Origin: a gamma proteobacterium symbiont of Ctena orbiculata
GTDB taxonomy: Bacteria > Pseudomonadota > Gammaproteobacteria > Chromatiales > Chromatiaceae
Length of the DNA stretch: 47,745 nt
Direction of reading: 5' to 3'
NCBI GenBank assembly: GCA_003094555.1
Contig: NATW01000126.1
Coordinates: 1-47,745, forward strand
The notes under the pieces were generated by a model that had not been told where the DNA came from, ran no database searches, and worked only from the letters and a program-made list of their open reading frames with translations. How positions within the stretch are numbered: the first letter of the stretch is position 1; every line of letters begins with the position of its first letter. The position numbers were made by a program, and so were the translations under genes. Positions 16,984 through 24,510 of this stretch are shown here, in pieces.

Positions 16984-18048
16984 ATGAAACAGACTGACGA
17001 TCTTCGCATCAAGGCAATCAAAGAGCTGAGCCCTCCTGCTCAGGTTCATCAGGAGCTACCTATCACAGATAAGGCAGCCGATACCGTGTTTAAGGCTCGC
17101 CAACGGATACACCAGATTCTGCATGATGAAGATGACCGGCTGCTGGTCATTATTGGTCCCTGTTCAGTACATGATCCCAATGCCGCCATGGAGTATGCCC
17201 AGCGCCTGCAACCGGTGCGCGAGCGGCTCAAGGCCGAGCTTGAAGTTGTGATGCGCGTCTATTTCGAAAAACCCCGCACCACTGTTGGCTGGAAGGGGCT
17301 GATCAACGATCCGACACTTGATGACAGATTCGAAATCAACACAGGCTTGCGTTTGGCAAGAAAATTACTCCTGGACCTGAATAATCTTGGCATTCCAGCC
17401 GGTACTGAATACCTGGACTTGATCAGCCCACAATATATCGCCGACCTGATCAGCTGGGGAGCAATCGGGGCACGTACCACCGAAAGTCAGGCCCATCGGG
17501 AACTCGCCTCAGGCCTCTCCTGCCCGGTAGGCTTCAAAAATGCAACCAATGGCAGTATGCGGGTTGCACTCGATGCGATCCGCTCATCTTCCCGCCCCCA
17601 CCACTTTCTTTCTGTCACCAAGGAGGGCAGGTCTGCTATCTTCTCCACTCACGGCAATCAGGACTGTCACATCATTCTCAGAGGCGGCACCCGTCCCAAC
17701 TATGACTCGGAAAGCATCAACATCGCGGCCGAGGAGATGGAAGGCAATGGTCTGAAACCCAGATTGATGGTCGATTTCAGCCATGCCAACAGCCGCAAGC
17801 AACATCCCCGACAGCTGCTGGTGGGGCGTGATATAGCCAGTCAGATCGCGCGGGGAGACCAGCGCATCATGGGGGCCATGATTGAAAGCTTCCTGGTCGA
17901 GGGAAGACAGGACAGAATAGAGGGAGAAACCTTAACCTATGGTCAGAGCATTACGGATGCCTGTATCAGTTGGGATGACAGCGAACCACTATTGGAAACC
18001 TTGGCCGATGCCGTACGACAACGACGTAAATTCGTCGATGCGGCTTGA
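16984..18048 (+). CDS. 3-deoxy-7-phosphoheptulonate synthase (class I alpha)
   Basis: Joins phosphoenolpyruvate and erythrose-4-phosphate, the entry step to the shikimate and aromatic amino acid pathway. 354 residues, full length for the AroF/G/H type. Motifs: GPCSVHD, YFEKPRTTVGWKGLINDP, PAGTEYLDLISPQYIADLIS, GARTTESQAHRELASGLSCP and GFKNATNGS. Which feedback class (Phe, Tyr or Trp) cannot be read reliably, so no isozyme symbol is given. No clear ribosome site before the ATG. The gene is probably a single transcription unit or co-transcribed with the next gene (29-base gap). Confidence 0.95.
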   Translation: MKQTDDLRIKAIKELSPPAQVHQELPITDKAADTVFKARQRIHQILHDEDDRLLVIIGPCSVHDPNAAMEYAQRLQPVRERLKAELEVVMRVYFEKPRTTVGWKGLINDPTLDDRFEINTGLRLARKLLLDLNNLGIPAGTEYLDLISPQYIADLISWGAIGARTTESQAHRELASGLSCPVGFKNATNGSMRVALDAIRSSSRPHHFLSVTKEGRSAIFSTHGNQDCHIILRGGTRPNYDSESINIAAEEMEGNGLKPRLMVDFSHANSRKQHPRQLLVGRDIASQIARGDQRIMGAMIESFLVEGRQDRIEGETLTYGQSITDACISWDDSEPLLETLADAVRQRRKFVDAA

Positions 18049-18077
18049 TGTCATGAAGAGAAACAGGATGATTCCAG

Positions 18078-20165
18078 ATGCCTGAAGAAGCAATTGAGTT
18101 ATTGGTATTAGGTAGTACGACACCGGAGGTTGAGGCCTGTCTTGATGCTTTGCGGAACAATGGCAATCCAGCCCACGCCACTCGAATCGAACATGATGCC
18201 GATCAGCTGGGCTCTGCCCTGAAAGAGAAAAAATCCCTCGACCTGCTGATCTACACAATCGATAACGAAGCGTTGGATACCACACAACTATTCGCACTCA
18301 TTGGCGCCATCAACCCTATCATTCCGGTCATCGCAATCAGTGACATGCCGAATGAGGAGATGCAACTCGAGTTGATGAAACAGGGTATTACAGACCTGGT
18401 ACAACGTAAGAATCACCCGCATCTGGTACAGGTAATACTGCGTGAACACAAACACCTCAGTGCCGTGCGCCGACTACAGCGCTTGGAGCGACAACTTGAG
18501 GAGGCGGAGGAGCGTTGTGATACGCTCACGGAAAGCTCCCGAGATGCCATCGCATATGTGCATGAAGGTATGCATGTCACTGCCAACCGCGCCTATCTGG
18601 AGCTGTTCGGGCTTGCAGGAGAGGATGAGATAGAGGGTCTCCCCATCCTGGATATGATTGCATCGACCGAGCATCAGCCTTTCAAAAAACTATTGCGTAA
18701 ACTGAGTGCCGATACCGAGCATTCAAGCGAGATGAAAACCACCTGTGTTCGCGACAACGGAAGCGAGTTCAGTGCGGAACTCCATTTCACACCCGCCAGT
18801 ATCGATGGCGAGTCATGCACACAGGTCATCATCCGCGATCAATCGATCTCCCGTGAGGTCGAGGAAAAGCTGCGTCTGCTTAGCACCCAGGATGTACAGA
18901 CCGGTCTATACAACCGTCAATATTTCATTGGCCAATTGGATGAAGAGGCTAAACACCACTTCGATCGCGGTCAGAACCCACAGACACTTTTCTACATTAC
19001 CCTGGATAATTTCACTGAAATCCGCAGCAAAACAGGCATCAAAACGAGCGATGTACTATTGCTGCAGATTGCCGCCGAACTGCGTAAAAATGTCACAAAA
19101 GAGGATATTCTTGCGCGCTTTGGCGATCATACCTTCACCATCCTCAGCGCAACACAGGAGATGACGGCCACTGAAGACAAGGCCCGTGAAATCTGCAACC
19201 TGATAGCTTCCAACAACTTTGAGGATAACGGCAGCGATATAAAACCCACCTGCAGCATCGGCGTGGTGTTCTCATCCGACGATGTTCTCAGCGGTCACGA
19301 TTTTATCACTCAAGCCTACCATGCATGCGAACATGCCCGCTCCAATGGCGGCAATGATTTCTACGTCACCGATACCCGGTTACCGGAAGATTCGCAAGCA
19401 ACCGCCAGCGAGGCCAACCTGAGCAATCTGATTCGTTTTGCCTTCGAAAACGATCAGTTTCAATTGGCATTTCAACCCATTGTCAGCCTGCATGGCGATA
19501 CCAGGGAGAATTATGCGGTCACGGTTCGTCTGATTGACGAGAGCCGGGAGGAGATACAACCTGAGCATTTTCTCACTCAAGTCGACGCGCTGAATAGAAT
19601 GCCAGAACTGGATCGCTGGGTCATACGCCATGCCATCGACGAACTCGCCACACAGCGGAAACAGGGTAAAAAGATCAACTTCCTGATCAGCGTTTCCGGT
19701 GCGACATTGGAAGACGATACCCTGTTGCTCTTTATTTGCGATTGCCTGCGCGATTATGAAGCCAAAGGCTCATGGGTCACCTTTCAGTTTGATGACAATG
19801 ATGCGCGAGCACATCTACATCAATTGCAGAAGCTGGCAGAAGGATTGAAAAAGATAAAATGTAAAACCTGTTTAGGCCATTTTGGCTTAGCCAAGAAACC
19901 TGAGGCCATTCTCAGCAGTTTTCCCCTGGATTTCATACAATTTCACAGCTCTTTCCTCTCTGATCTATTTGAAAACCAAGACAAACAGGATAGCTTGAAC
20001 CATCTCAATGAAGTGATTCAGGAACAAAACATCAAGACCATTGCATCAGGTGTGGAAGATGCCAGCAGCCTGGCCATCCTCTGGTCAATCGGTGTCAACT
20101 ACATTCGTGGTTATTTTATACAGGAACCATCAGATTCCATAGACTACGATTTCCACACGGATTGA
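18078..20165 (+). CDS. FimX-like degenerate GGDEF/EAL protein
   Basis: 695 residues laid out as receiver-like (1-125), coiled linker (about 128-150), PAS (150-255), GGDEF (270-430) and EAL (445-690). The receiver lacks the phospho-acceptor Asp (DLLIYTIDN). The GGDEF signature is RFGDHTF (347-353) and the EAL signature is AVT (480-482), so neither cyclase nor phosphodiesterase activity is expected, though FQPIVS is kept. Same order, length and decay as Pseudomonas/Xanthomonas FimX, a c-di-GMP receptor for type IV pili. No pilus genes are in the window. It may equally be another c-di-GMP sensor. Confidence 0.85.
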   Translation: MPEEAIELLVLGSTTPEVEACLDALRNNGNPAHATRIEHDADQLGSALKEKKSLDLLIYTIDNEALDTTQLFALIGAINPIIPVIAISDMPNEEMQLELMKQGITDLVQRKNHPHLVQVILREHKHLSAVRRLQRLERQLEEAEERCDTLTESSRDAIAYVHEGMHVTANRAYLELFGLAGEDEIEGLPILDMIASTEHQPFKKLLRKLSADTEHSSEMKTTCVRDNGSEFSAELHFTPASIDGESCTQVIIRDQSISREVEEKLRLLSTQDVQTGLYNRQYFIGQLDEEAKHHFDRGQNPQTLFYITLDNFTEIRSKTGIKTSDVLLLQIAAELRKNVTKEDILARFGDHTFTILSATQEMTATEDKAREICNLIASNNFEDNGSDIKPTCSIGVVFSSDDVLSGHDFITQAYHACEHARSNGGNDFYVTDTRLPEDSQATASEANLSNLIRFAFENDQFQLAFQPIVSLHGDTRENYAVTVRLIDESREEIQPEHFLTQVDALNRMPELDRWVIRHAIDELATQRKQGKKINFLISVSGATLEDDTLLLFICDCLRDYEAKGSWVTFQFDDNDARAHLHQLQKLAEGLKKIKCKTCLGHFGLAKKPEAILSSFPLDFIQFHSSFLSDLFENQDKQDSLNHLNEVIQEQNIKTIASGVEDASSLAILWSIGVNYIRGYFIQEPSDSIDYDFHTD

Positions 20166-20189
20166 GTTCGCGCCTCTTCCCGGATGGGA

Positions 20190-20711
20190 TTACCAAGGCA
20201 TGAAGGAGTTCCAAAAGGTCATCGGTCGGGAGGCATCATGAATATTGTAGTTCATGGAGCTCATATCCCTTTGGATATTATAGGTGGCATGGGTCATGGT
20301 CTTGATCGACTCTTCCATGGAATCCATACTGGTGAGCATGGGTTCCAGGGTTCTGACATCCTGGGCCATCGATTCCACACTCACCGCCATGGTACGCACA
20401 TTGGCTGAGAGTTGACCGACACTGTCAGTCATGGTCATCAGATTACTCGACATGATGTTCATATTGGAATCGACGCTAAGGGCAAGAAAATGGATATCCT
20501 TAGCGAGACTGAAGACCAGATAGAAGCCATACGCCGCCAATAATATGAAGGCGAAAAGGGATGGATAGACGATCAACTCCCAACGCCGCGCGCTGGTCTC
20601 AAACGCCATTGACAGGCGATCCATTGAGTCCTGACTGCTTCTGCTGTCAGTCTCGGAGACGCCCTCTTCCACCCGGTCATTTTGGGGATCCTGGTCGTTT
20701 TTCTCAAACAT
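20190..20711 (-). CDS. Single-pass coiled-coil protein, RPMxF-NSF-PW family, copy 1
   Basis: 173 residues: cytoplasmic N-terminus (MFEKNDQDP), one membrane helix at about 48-69 after RRWELIVYP, then a Met/Asn/Ser-rich heptad region (80-160) likely coiled coil, ending RPMTFWNSFMPW. It is a paralogue of the 188-residue protein at 36493-37059: both begin MFEK, have RWE at residues 43-45 and YP at 49-50, GFYL after the helix, and the same C-terminal motif. No known domain recognised. It resembles the helical arms of chemoreceptors but lacks a signalling tip. Confidence 0.85.
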   Translation of the reverse strand: MFEKNDQDPQNDRVEEGVSETDSRSSQDSMDRLSMAFETSARRWELIVYPSLFAFILLAAYGFYLVFSLAKDIHFLALSVDSNMNIMSSNLMTMTDSVGQLSANVRTMAVSVESMAQDVRTLEPMLTSMDSMEESIKTMTHATYNIQRDMSSMNYNIHDASRPMTFWNSFMPW

Positions 20712-20841
20712 GCTTTTCCCGACCTAAATAGTAATTATATAATTCTGATTATTACGAAATATTAGCATAGCAACGGTTTATCACAATCAAAGTCTATTGA
20801 TACGCTAATAGAATTTATACCAAACAGACATATTCAGGCAC

Positions 20842-20870
20842 AAAAAAACCGGGCACGACCCGGTTTTTTT
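20842..20870. terminator. Bidirectional rho-independent terminator
   Basis: AAAAAAACCGGG (20842-20853), loop CACGA, CCCGGTTTTTTT (20859-20870). It works in either direction; it lies 46 bases past the DUF302 gene stop on the minus strand and upstream of the coiled-coil gene. The rest of 20712-20916 is AT-rich with no gene. Confidence 0.88.
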
Positions 20871-20916
20871 ATAAGTATGACAATCAGTTATCATGCCACA
20901 CCATGACACATGGGAA

Positions 20917-21495
20917 TCAGAACTCTCCTGTCGCACCCCGATTCATGATATCCAGTATTTGCTCCTTGACCTTTAGGGCCGCCTCCTTGAGTTCGGATGG
21001 CAGCGGATTCCCGCCATAGATCATCATGTCCATATTCAGCGCCGTCAGCCAGAGCTTTCCCTGGAGGTCCTCAATCAAGGTGATGCGGCAGGGCAGATAG
21101 GCGGAATAGGCATCGGAATAATCGAGCATCTTGCCTGCAATCAATGAGTTACAGAAAAGATAAATCTTTACGAATCGATATTCCGACCCCATCTTGGCCT
21201 CGATGTCCTTGGACAGGGGAAGTTCACCCACATTCGACATGTTGTGTTCATTGGCGACGAACTTCATGGTCTCTTCCACTTCCTCCCAGGTGAGTCCCTC
21301 CTCCACTGGAATCTTCCAGATGCTCGCCTCAGCCACACTGCCGGTGGACAAGGTGGCCTGGGCAAACTCCAAGAACATGGGGCCGGCACCAGGATCAAAG
21401 GCTTCCAACGCCTTGCTGTATTTAAAATAGGTGGCGGCCAATCCGATGACTACCAGCAACCCAATCAGGGCAAAAAGATTTCTTATCATCCCCAT
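20917..21495 (-). CDS. Membrane-anchored DUF302 family protein
   Basis: 192 residues from the ATG at 21495, which follows GGAGAGAGAG; an upstream TTG at 21507 is less likely because it lies in that ribosome site. An N-terminal helix (MIRNLFALIGLLVVIGLAAT) anchors or exports it, and the DUF302-type domain follows (FVKIYLFCN, ALNMDMMIYGGNPLP, ending MNRGATGEF). Function unknown; similar proteins are common in sulfur oxidisers. It lies 65 bases after the ParA gene and is followed by a strong terminator, so it probably ends that transcription unit. Confidence 0.85.
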   Translation of the reverse strand: MGMIRNLFALIGLLVVIGLAATYFKYSKALEAFDPGAGPMFLEFAQATLSTGSVAEASIWKIPVEEGLTWEEVEETMKFVANEHNMSNVGELPLSKDIEAKMGSEYRFVKIYLFCNSLIAGKMLDYSDAYSAYLPCRITLIEDLQGKLWLTALNMDMMIYGGNPLPSELKEAALKVKEQILDIMNRGATGEF

Positions 21496-21560
21496 CTCTC
21501 TCTCCAATGAACAACCAAATAGGTAAGTATCCCAATTCGAATCAGATATTAATGCCCTGC

Positions 21561-22196
21561 TTAATGATTGATGTAGTTGGGATACAACGCAGCTGTCAGT
21601 GCGTAAAACTCTTTACTGCCTTTTCCTCTCGGATCCAATTCATAAACAGCGAGACCCTCACTGAAGGACCGACGAAAGACCGTTCTTTGGCAGAGACGGT
21701 ATTTTATATAATCCACATCCGGCAGAGAGACCAAGGCGGCGGCAGCTTCATCGGACTCTCTGATCGCATGGTGGGTATCGGCCCGGTTGATGAATGCCAG
21801 CAATTCAGGGCGATCGCCACCCACCGCCTCATCGAGAAAATTGATGAAACGCTGGGTTGACCAGATATCAGCCTGCGAAGGTGGTACTGGAATTATCACC
21901 CGGTCCGCCAGAGCCAATGCCAACTTCATTGAATCAATATCGGAAGTGCCTACGTCAATCAACACTTCATCATAACCTGCGAGTTTCTTCCTGGACAACG
22001 CGGAGGCATCCTTGATTTTCAGATAGGGTTCATAACCCTCTTCCGAACGCACCTCAGATACATCACTCAATGTCGCCTGCGGATCGGCATCAATGACCAG
22101 TACTTCAGCCTCCGCCATTTCCAACCAGACAGCCAAATTGAAGGTCACCGTACTCTTACCGGACCCTCCTTTCAGACTACCGATAACTGTGATCAT
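21561..22196 (-). CDS. Orphan ParA/MinD-type ATPase
   Basis: 211 residues, a minimal ParA. Deviant Walker A KGGSGKST (residues 9-16) carries the signature lysine; switch I region VIDADPQATLSD and Walker B-like VLIDVGTSD follow. No N-terminal DNA-binding extension and no ParB gene nearby. Orphan ParAs of this size position protein complexes, arrays or flagella rather than plasmids. GGGGAG precedes the ATG. It follows the repeat protein at 22292-23488 by 95 bases on the same strand. What it positions is unknown. Confidence 0.88.
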   Translation of the reverse strand: MITVIGSLKGGSGKSTVTFNLAVWLEMAEAEVLVIDADPQATLSDVSEVRSEEGYEPYLKIKDASALSRKKLAGYDEVLIDVGTSDIDSMKLALALADRVIIPVPPSQADIWSTQRFINFLDEAVGGDRPELLAFINRADTHHAIRESDEAAAALVSLPDVDYIKYRLCQRTVFRRSFSEGLAVYELDPRGKGSKEFYALTAALYPNYINH

Positions 22197-22291
22197 ACAC
22201 TCCCCTTTATTATGTTCTTGTTGAAGCTTACGCCCTGTATCCAGGATTACGCGGCGCGCTTCTATTCTCTGTCGTCAGCTTCTCTGCAACA

Positions 22292-23488
22292 TCAGTCCAT
22301 TGGTGAATATTGAGAAACCCTTGGCCACTCCTGTTGCCTTGCCAACTTATACCAGGCCCCTTCACCATCCGCCCGGCCATCATACCAGTTGACCCCGTAT
22401 GGATTTGGCATGCTGGGTCGATGCATTGCCTGCTGCATACCAGGATAGGGCATTCCCGTTTGTGGTTGCCAAGCGGGAGCCATGCCATAGGGATAGGATC
22501 TAGCCGACGGCCGCCATGAGTAGTTTGGCGCCGAATAAGGGTTGGCGGCGAGCCAGGCCGGCTGGCCAGGATAGGGATGCCTGCCGGAGGCGGGCCGATT
22601 CATTGGACGAAAGCGATGCCTGCCGAAGGGCGTGTAGCCTGTATATCGGGGACTGGAGTAGCCCCTGGGGCTTGGGTATCCGTTGTCATGTCTGTTGGCA
22701 TAGTATCTGTCGCTTGGTCGAAACGCCGCATAGCGGTTGTAGCTGCGAACCTGGCGATAGGGGTCATGGGATGGTGGCGCAAAATAGGGCATGCTGGTGC
22801 GCATAGGATTGTAGCCATAACGCATAGGATCCCATTGCTTGACTCCGTAAGGCTGCACGACCGGCGTAGCGGGCATGCGAACTCGCTGCCTAGGCGTGGA
22901 ATGCCTGCCAGGGTTGACTTTGAGCGGGCGATAGACATAGTGGTTTGGAATCTCGATTTGTGCCGGCCTATAGGTCCATCTTGCTGGAGCGCCCCTCAGC
23001 GACTGATGATCCAAGGGTCTGAACCTATAGCGATTGTTAGCGCCATGACCCGGATATCCGGAAGAGGCCGCATGGGTCGAGGGCCGCCAATAGGCTTGAT
23101 CAGGCGTGGCGACACGCTGTGGCCACTGATAACCGTTGCGAGGCATCGGTGTTGCCAAAGACCCGTTAGCGGGCCTGGTGTAAGGCGCGCTTGTCTCAGG
23201 AATCTTTTGAGCAGAGAGCCTATTGCGCTGACCCTTCCAGGGCCTGAAGCGATACGCGTTCCGTCCATGCTGCGGATAGTTGTCGCCCCCCGCCCATTGG
23301 TCGTGCCGCAACTTCTGTTGAGATTGGCGAGTGTTTTTTCCCCACTCAATCATCTGAGTGCCCGGAGCAGGGAGCGGCCGCCACTGACTAGCGGCAGGAT
23401 TGGCAACACCTTCCATAGCAGAGCTGGAAGGCATCAGCATGACGGAGAATAACCCGGAAATCAGCAATGCATACGTCGTGTTTCTCAT
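22292..23488 (-). CDS. Secreted aromatic-Arg-Pro repeat protein (398 aa)
   Basis: N-terminal signal peptide (TTYALLISGLFSVMLMPSSSA) then a low-complexity, strongly basic chain rich in Arg, Pro, Tyr, Gly and Asn. The tripeptide aromatic-R-P recurs nine times (WRPLP, FRPWK, WRPST, FRPLD, YRPAQ, YRPLK, FRPSD, FRPMN, WRPSA), several times as YRFRP. No catalytic domain. Predicted periplasmic or extracellular structural protein. Composition recalls sulfur-globule coat proteins (Gly/Pro/Tyr-rich, exported), but this is inference. A 291-residue frame on the other strand is a shadow. The neighbour at 23748 shares the motif. Confidence 0.8.
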   Translation of the reverse strand: MRNTTYALLISGLFSVMLMPSSSAMEGVANPAASQWRPLPAPGTQMIEWGKNTRQSQQKLRHDQWAGGDNYPQHGRNAYRFRPWKGQRNRLSAQKIPETSAPYTRPANGSLATPMPRNGYQWPQRVATPDQAYWRPSTHAASSGYPGHGANNRYRFRPLDHQSLRGAPARWTYRPAQIEIPNHYVYRPLKVNPGRHSTPRQRVRMPATPVVQPYGVKQWDPMRYGYNPMRTSMPYFAPPSHDPYRQVRSYNRYAAFRPSDRYYANRHDNGYPSPRGYSSPRYTGYTPFGRHRFRPMNRPASGRHPYPGQPAWLAANPYSAPNYSWRPSARSYPYGMAPAWQPQTGMPYPGMQQAMHRPSMPNPYGVNWYDGRADGEGAWYKLARQQEWPRVSQYSPMD

Positions 23489-23747
23489 CTGGATTACCTG
23501 TTAGCTTGATCCACCATCTAGTCATGAAGGGATCTAGACCCGACACAACCCAAAAATTTAATTTGTCGTTATTTATACGGCACTACGAAGGATCCCACAT
23601 CGTTGTGATGGCAACTCCCTCGAACTATGCCAGATTAAAGCACAGTTTAGCGGTAAACAGGCCTATACAAAACCATCACAGTACTGTTTTTGTCAGAAGT
23701 CGATTGGTTTTGGGGGATGTAGACCAACTGCAGCAGCCAGGAACCCC

Positions 23748-24368
23748 CTATTCGGGACGAAACATGGGCGTTTGATAGGCATCAGTAAATGCAGGATTGT
23801 ATGGAAATAGATCTCTAGGGCCCCAATTCCCACCACCCTGTTTCTTATCCAATCGCTTGTCAGGGCGGAACTTATACGTCTTCTGACGCCTGGGTTCAGT
23901 AAGGCCGTAGCTATCGGTCGAGAGGAACATGCGGCTTTCATTTCCAGGCGGCCGTTGGTATTGCGTGTACTCTTCATTGCGGCGCTTTATACGCAGTTGT
24001 TCTTTTGGCGTCAGGGTGCGGAAACGATACCCGTCCTTGTGTGGAGTAATGGCATGTCTCTCTTCTACTGGGCGATAGACGCCGCGAGGAAGACCTGGCG
24101 GTGTCTCGGCATAATCAACGACCGAAGAGGGATAGAGGGACTGCCGGTATTGCCGCTGCTCATTGAATGATTCAGCCGGTGAATCAACATGCAGTTGATC
24201 ATCCTCATCATTCAGGGGTCGCCAGCGATAACTTTCTTGCTGGAAAACAAATCCTGTTTGCGATGTGCTACGGAACTTGAAGTCGGCATAGGGCTCCCTT
24301 GCCAGGACATCACCAAGACCAACCAGACATGCGAGAGAGATCAACCACAGCAATGCATCGATACGCAA
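23748..24368 (-). CDS. Secreted aromatic-Arg-Pro repeat protein (206 aa)
   Basis: Signal peptide (LLWLISLACLVGLGDVLA), then a hydrophilic chain with six degenerate aromatic-R-P/T units: FKFRSTS, YRWRPLN, VYRPVEE, YRFRTLT, YKFRPDK and MFRPE at the very end. More charged and less Tyr/Gly-rich than the 398-residue neighbour downstream, with which it shares motif spacing. No recognised domain. The 259-base gap 23489-23747 between the two genes shows no gene or clear terminator, so they may have separate promoters. Confidence 0.78.
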   Translation of the reverse strand: MRIDALLWLISLACLVGLGDVLAREPYADFKFRSTSQTGFVFQQESYRWRPLNDEDDQLHVDSPAESFNEQRQYRQSLYPSSVVDYAETPPGLPRGVYRPVEERHAITPHKDGYRFRTLTPKEQLRIKRRNEEYTQYQRPPGNESRMFLSTDSYGLTEPRRQKTYKFRPDKRLDKKQGGGNWGPRDLFPYNPAFTDAYQTPMFRPE

Positions 24369-24471
24369 ACTACCACTCCAAATTGCCTAGATGAGTATAG
24401 ACCATGGGGACAGAACCAGGATCTCACTGACTGGTAATCGGCAGCAAAATGCCTGGGTTTAACCTTATGGA

Positions 24472-24498
24472 CTAGGAAACCGGAATAACAGTTCCTAG
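24472..24498. terminator. Hairpin after the RND gene
   Basis: CTAGGAA (24472-24478) / TTCCTAG (24492-24498), 13-base loop, 12 bases past the RND stop on the minus strand. No T-run, so weak as a terminator. Confidence 0.35.
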
Positions 24499-24510
24499 GG
24501 CCTGTTAACA

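Noticed and set aside
18078-20165. Active diguanylate cyclase/phosphodiesterase
   Set aside because: Both catalytic signatures are altered (GDHTF in place of GGDEF, AVT in place of EAL).
22577-23452. 291-residue plus-strand frame opposite the 398-residue secreted protein
   Set aside because: No signal peptide, motif or ribosome site; it arises because the opposite strand codes a repeat-rich, Arg/Pro-rich protein that leaves the other frames open.
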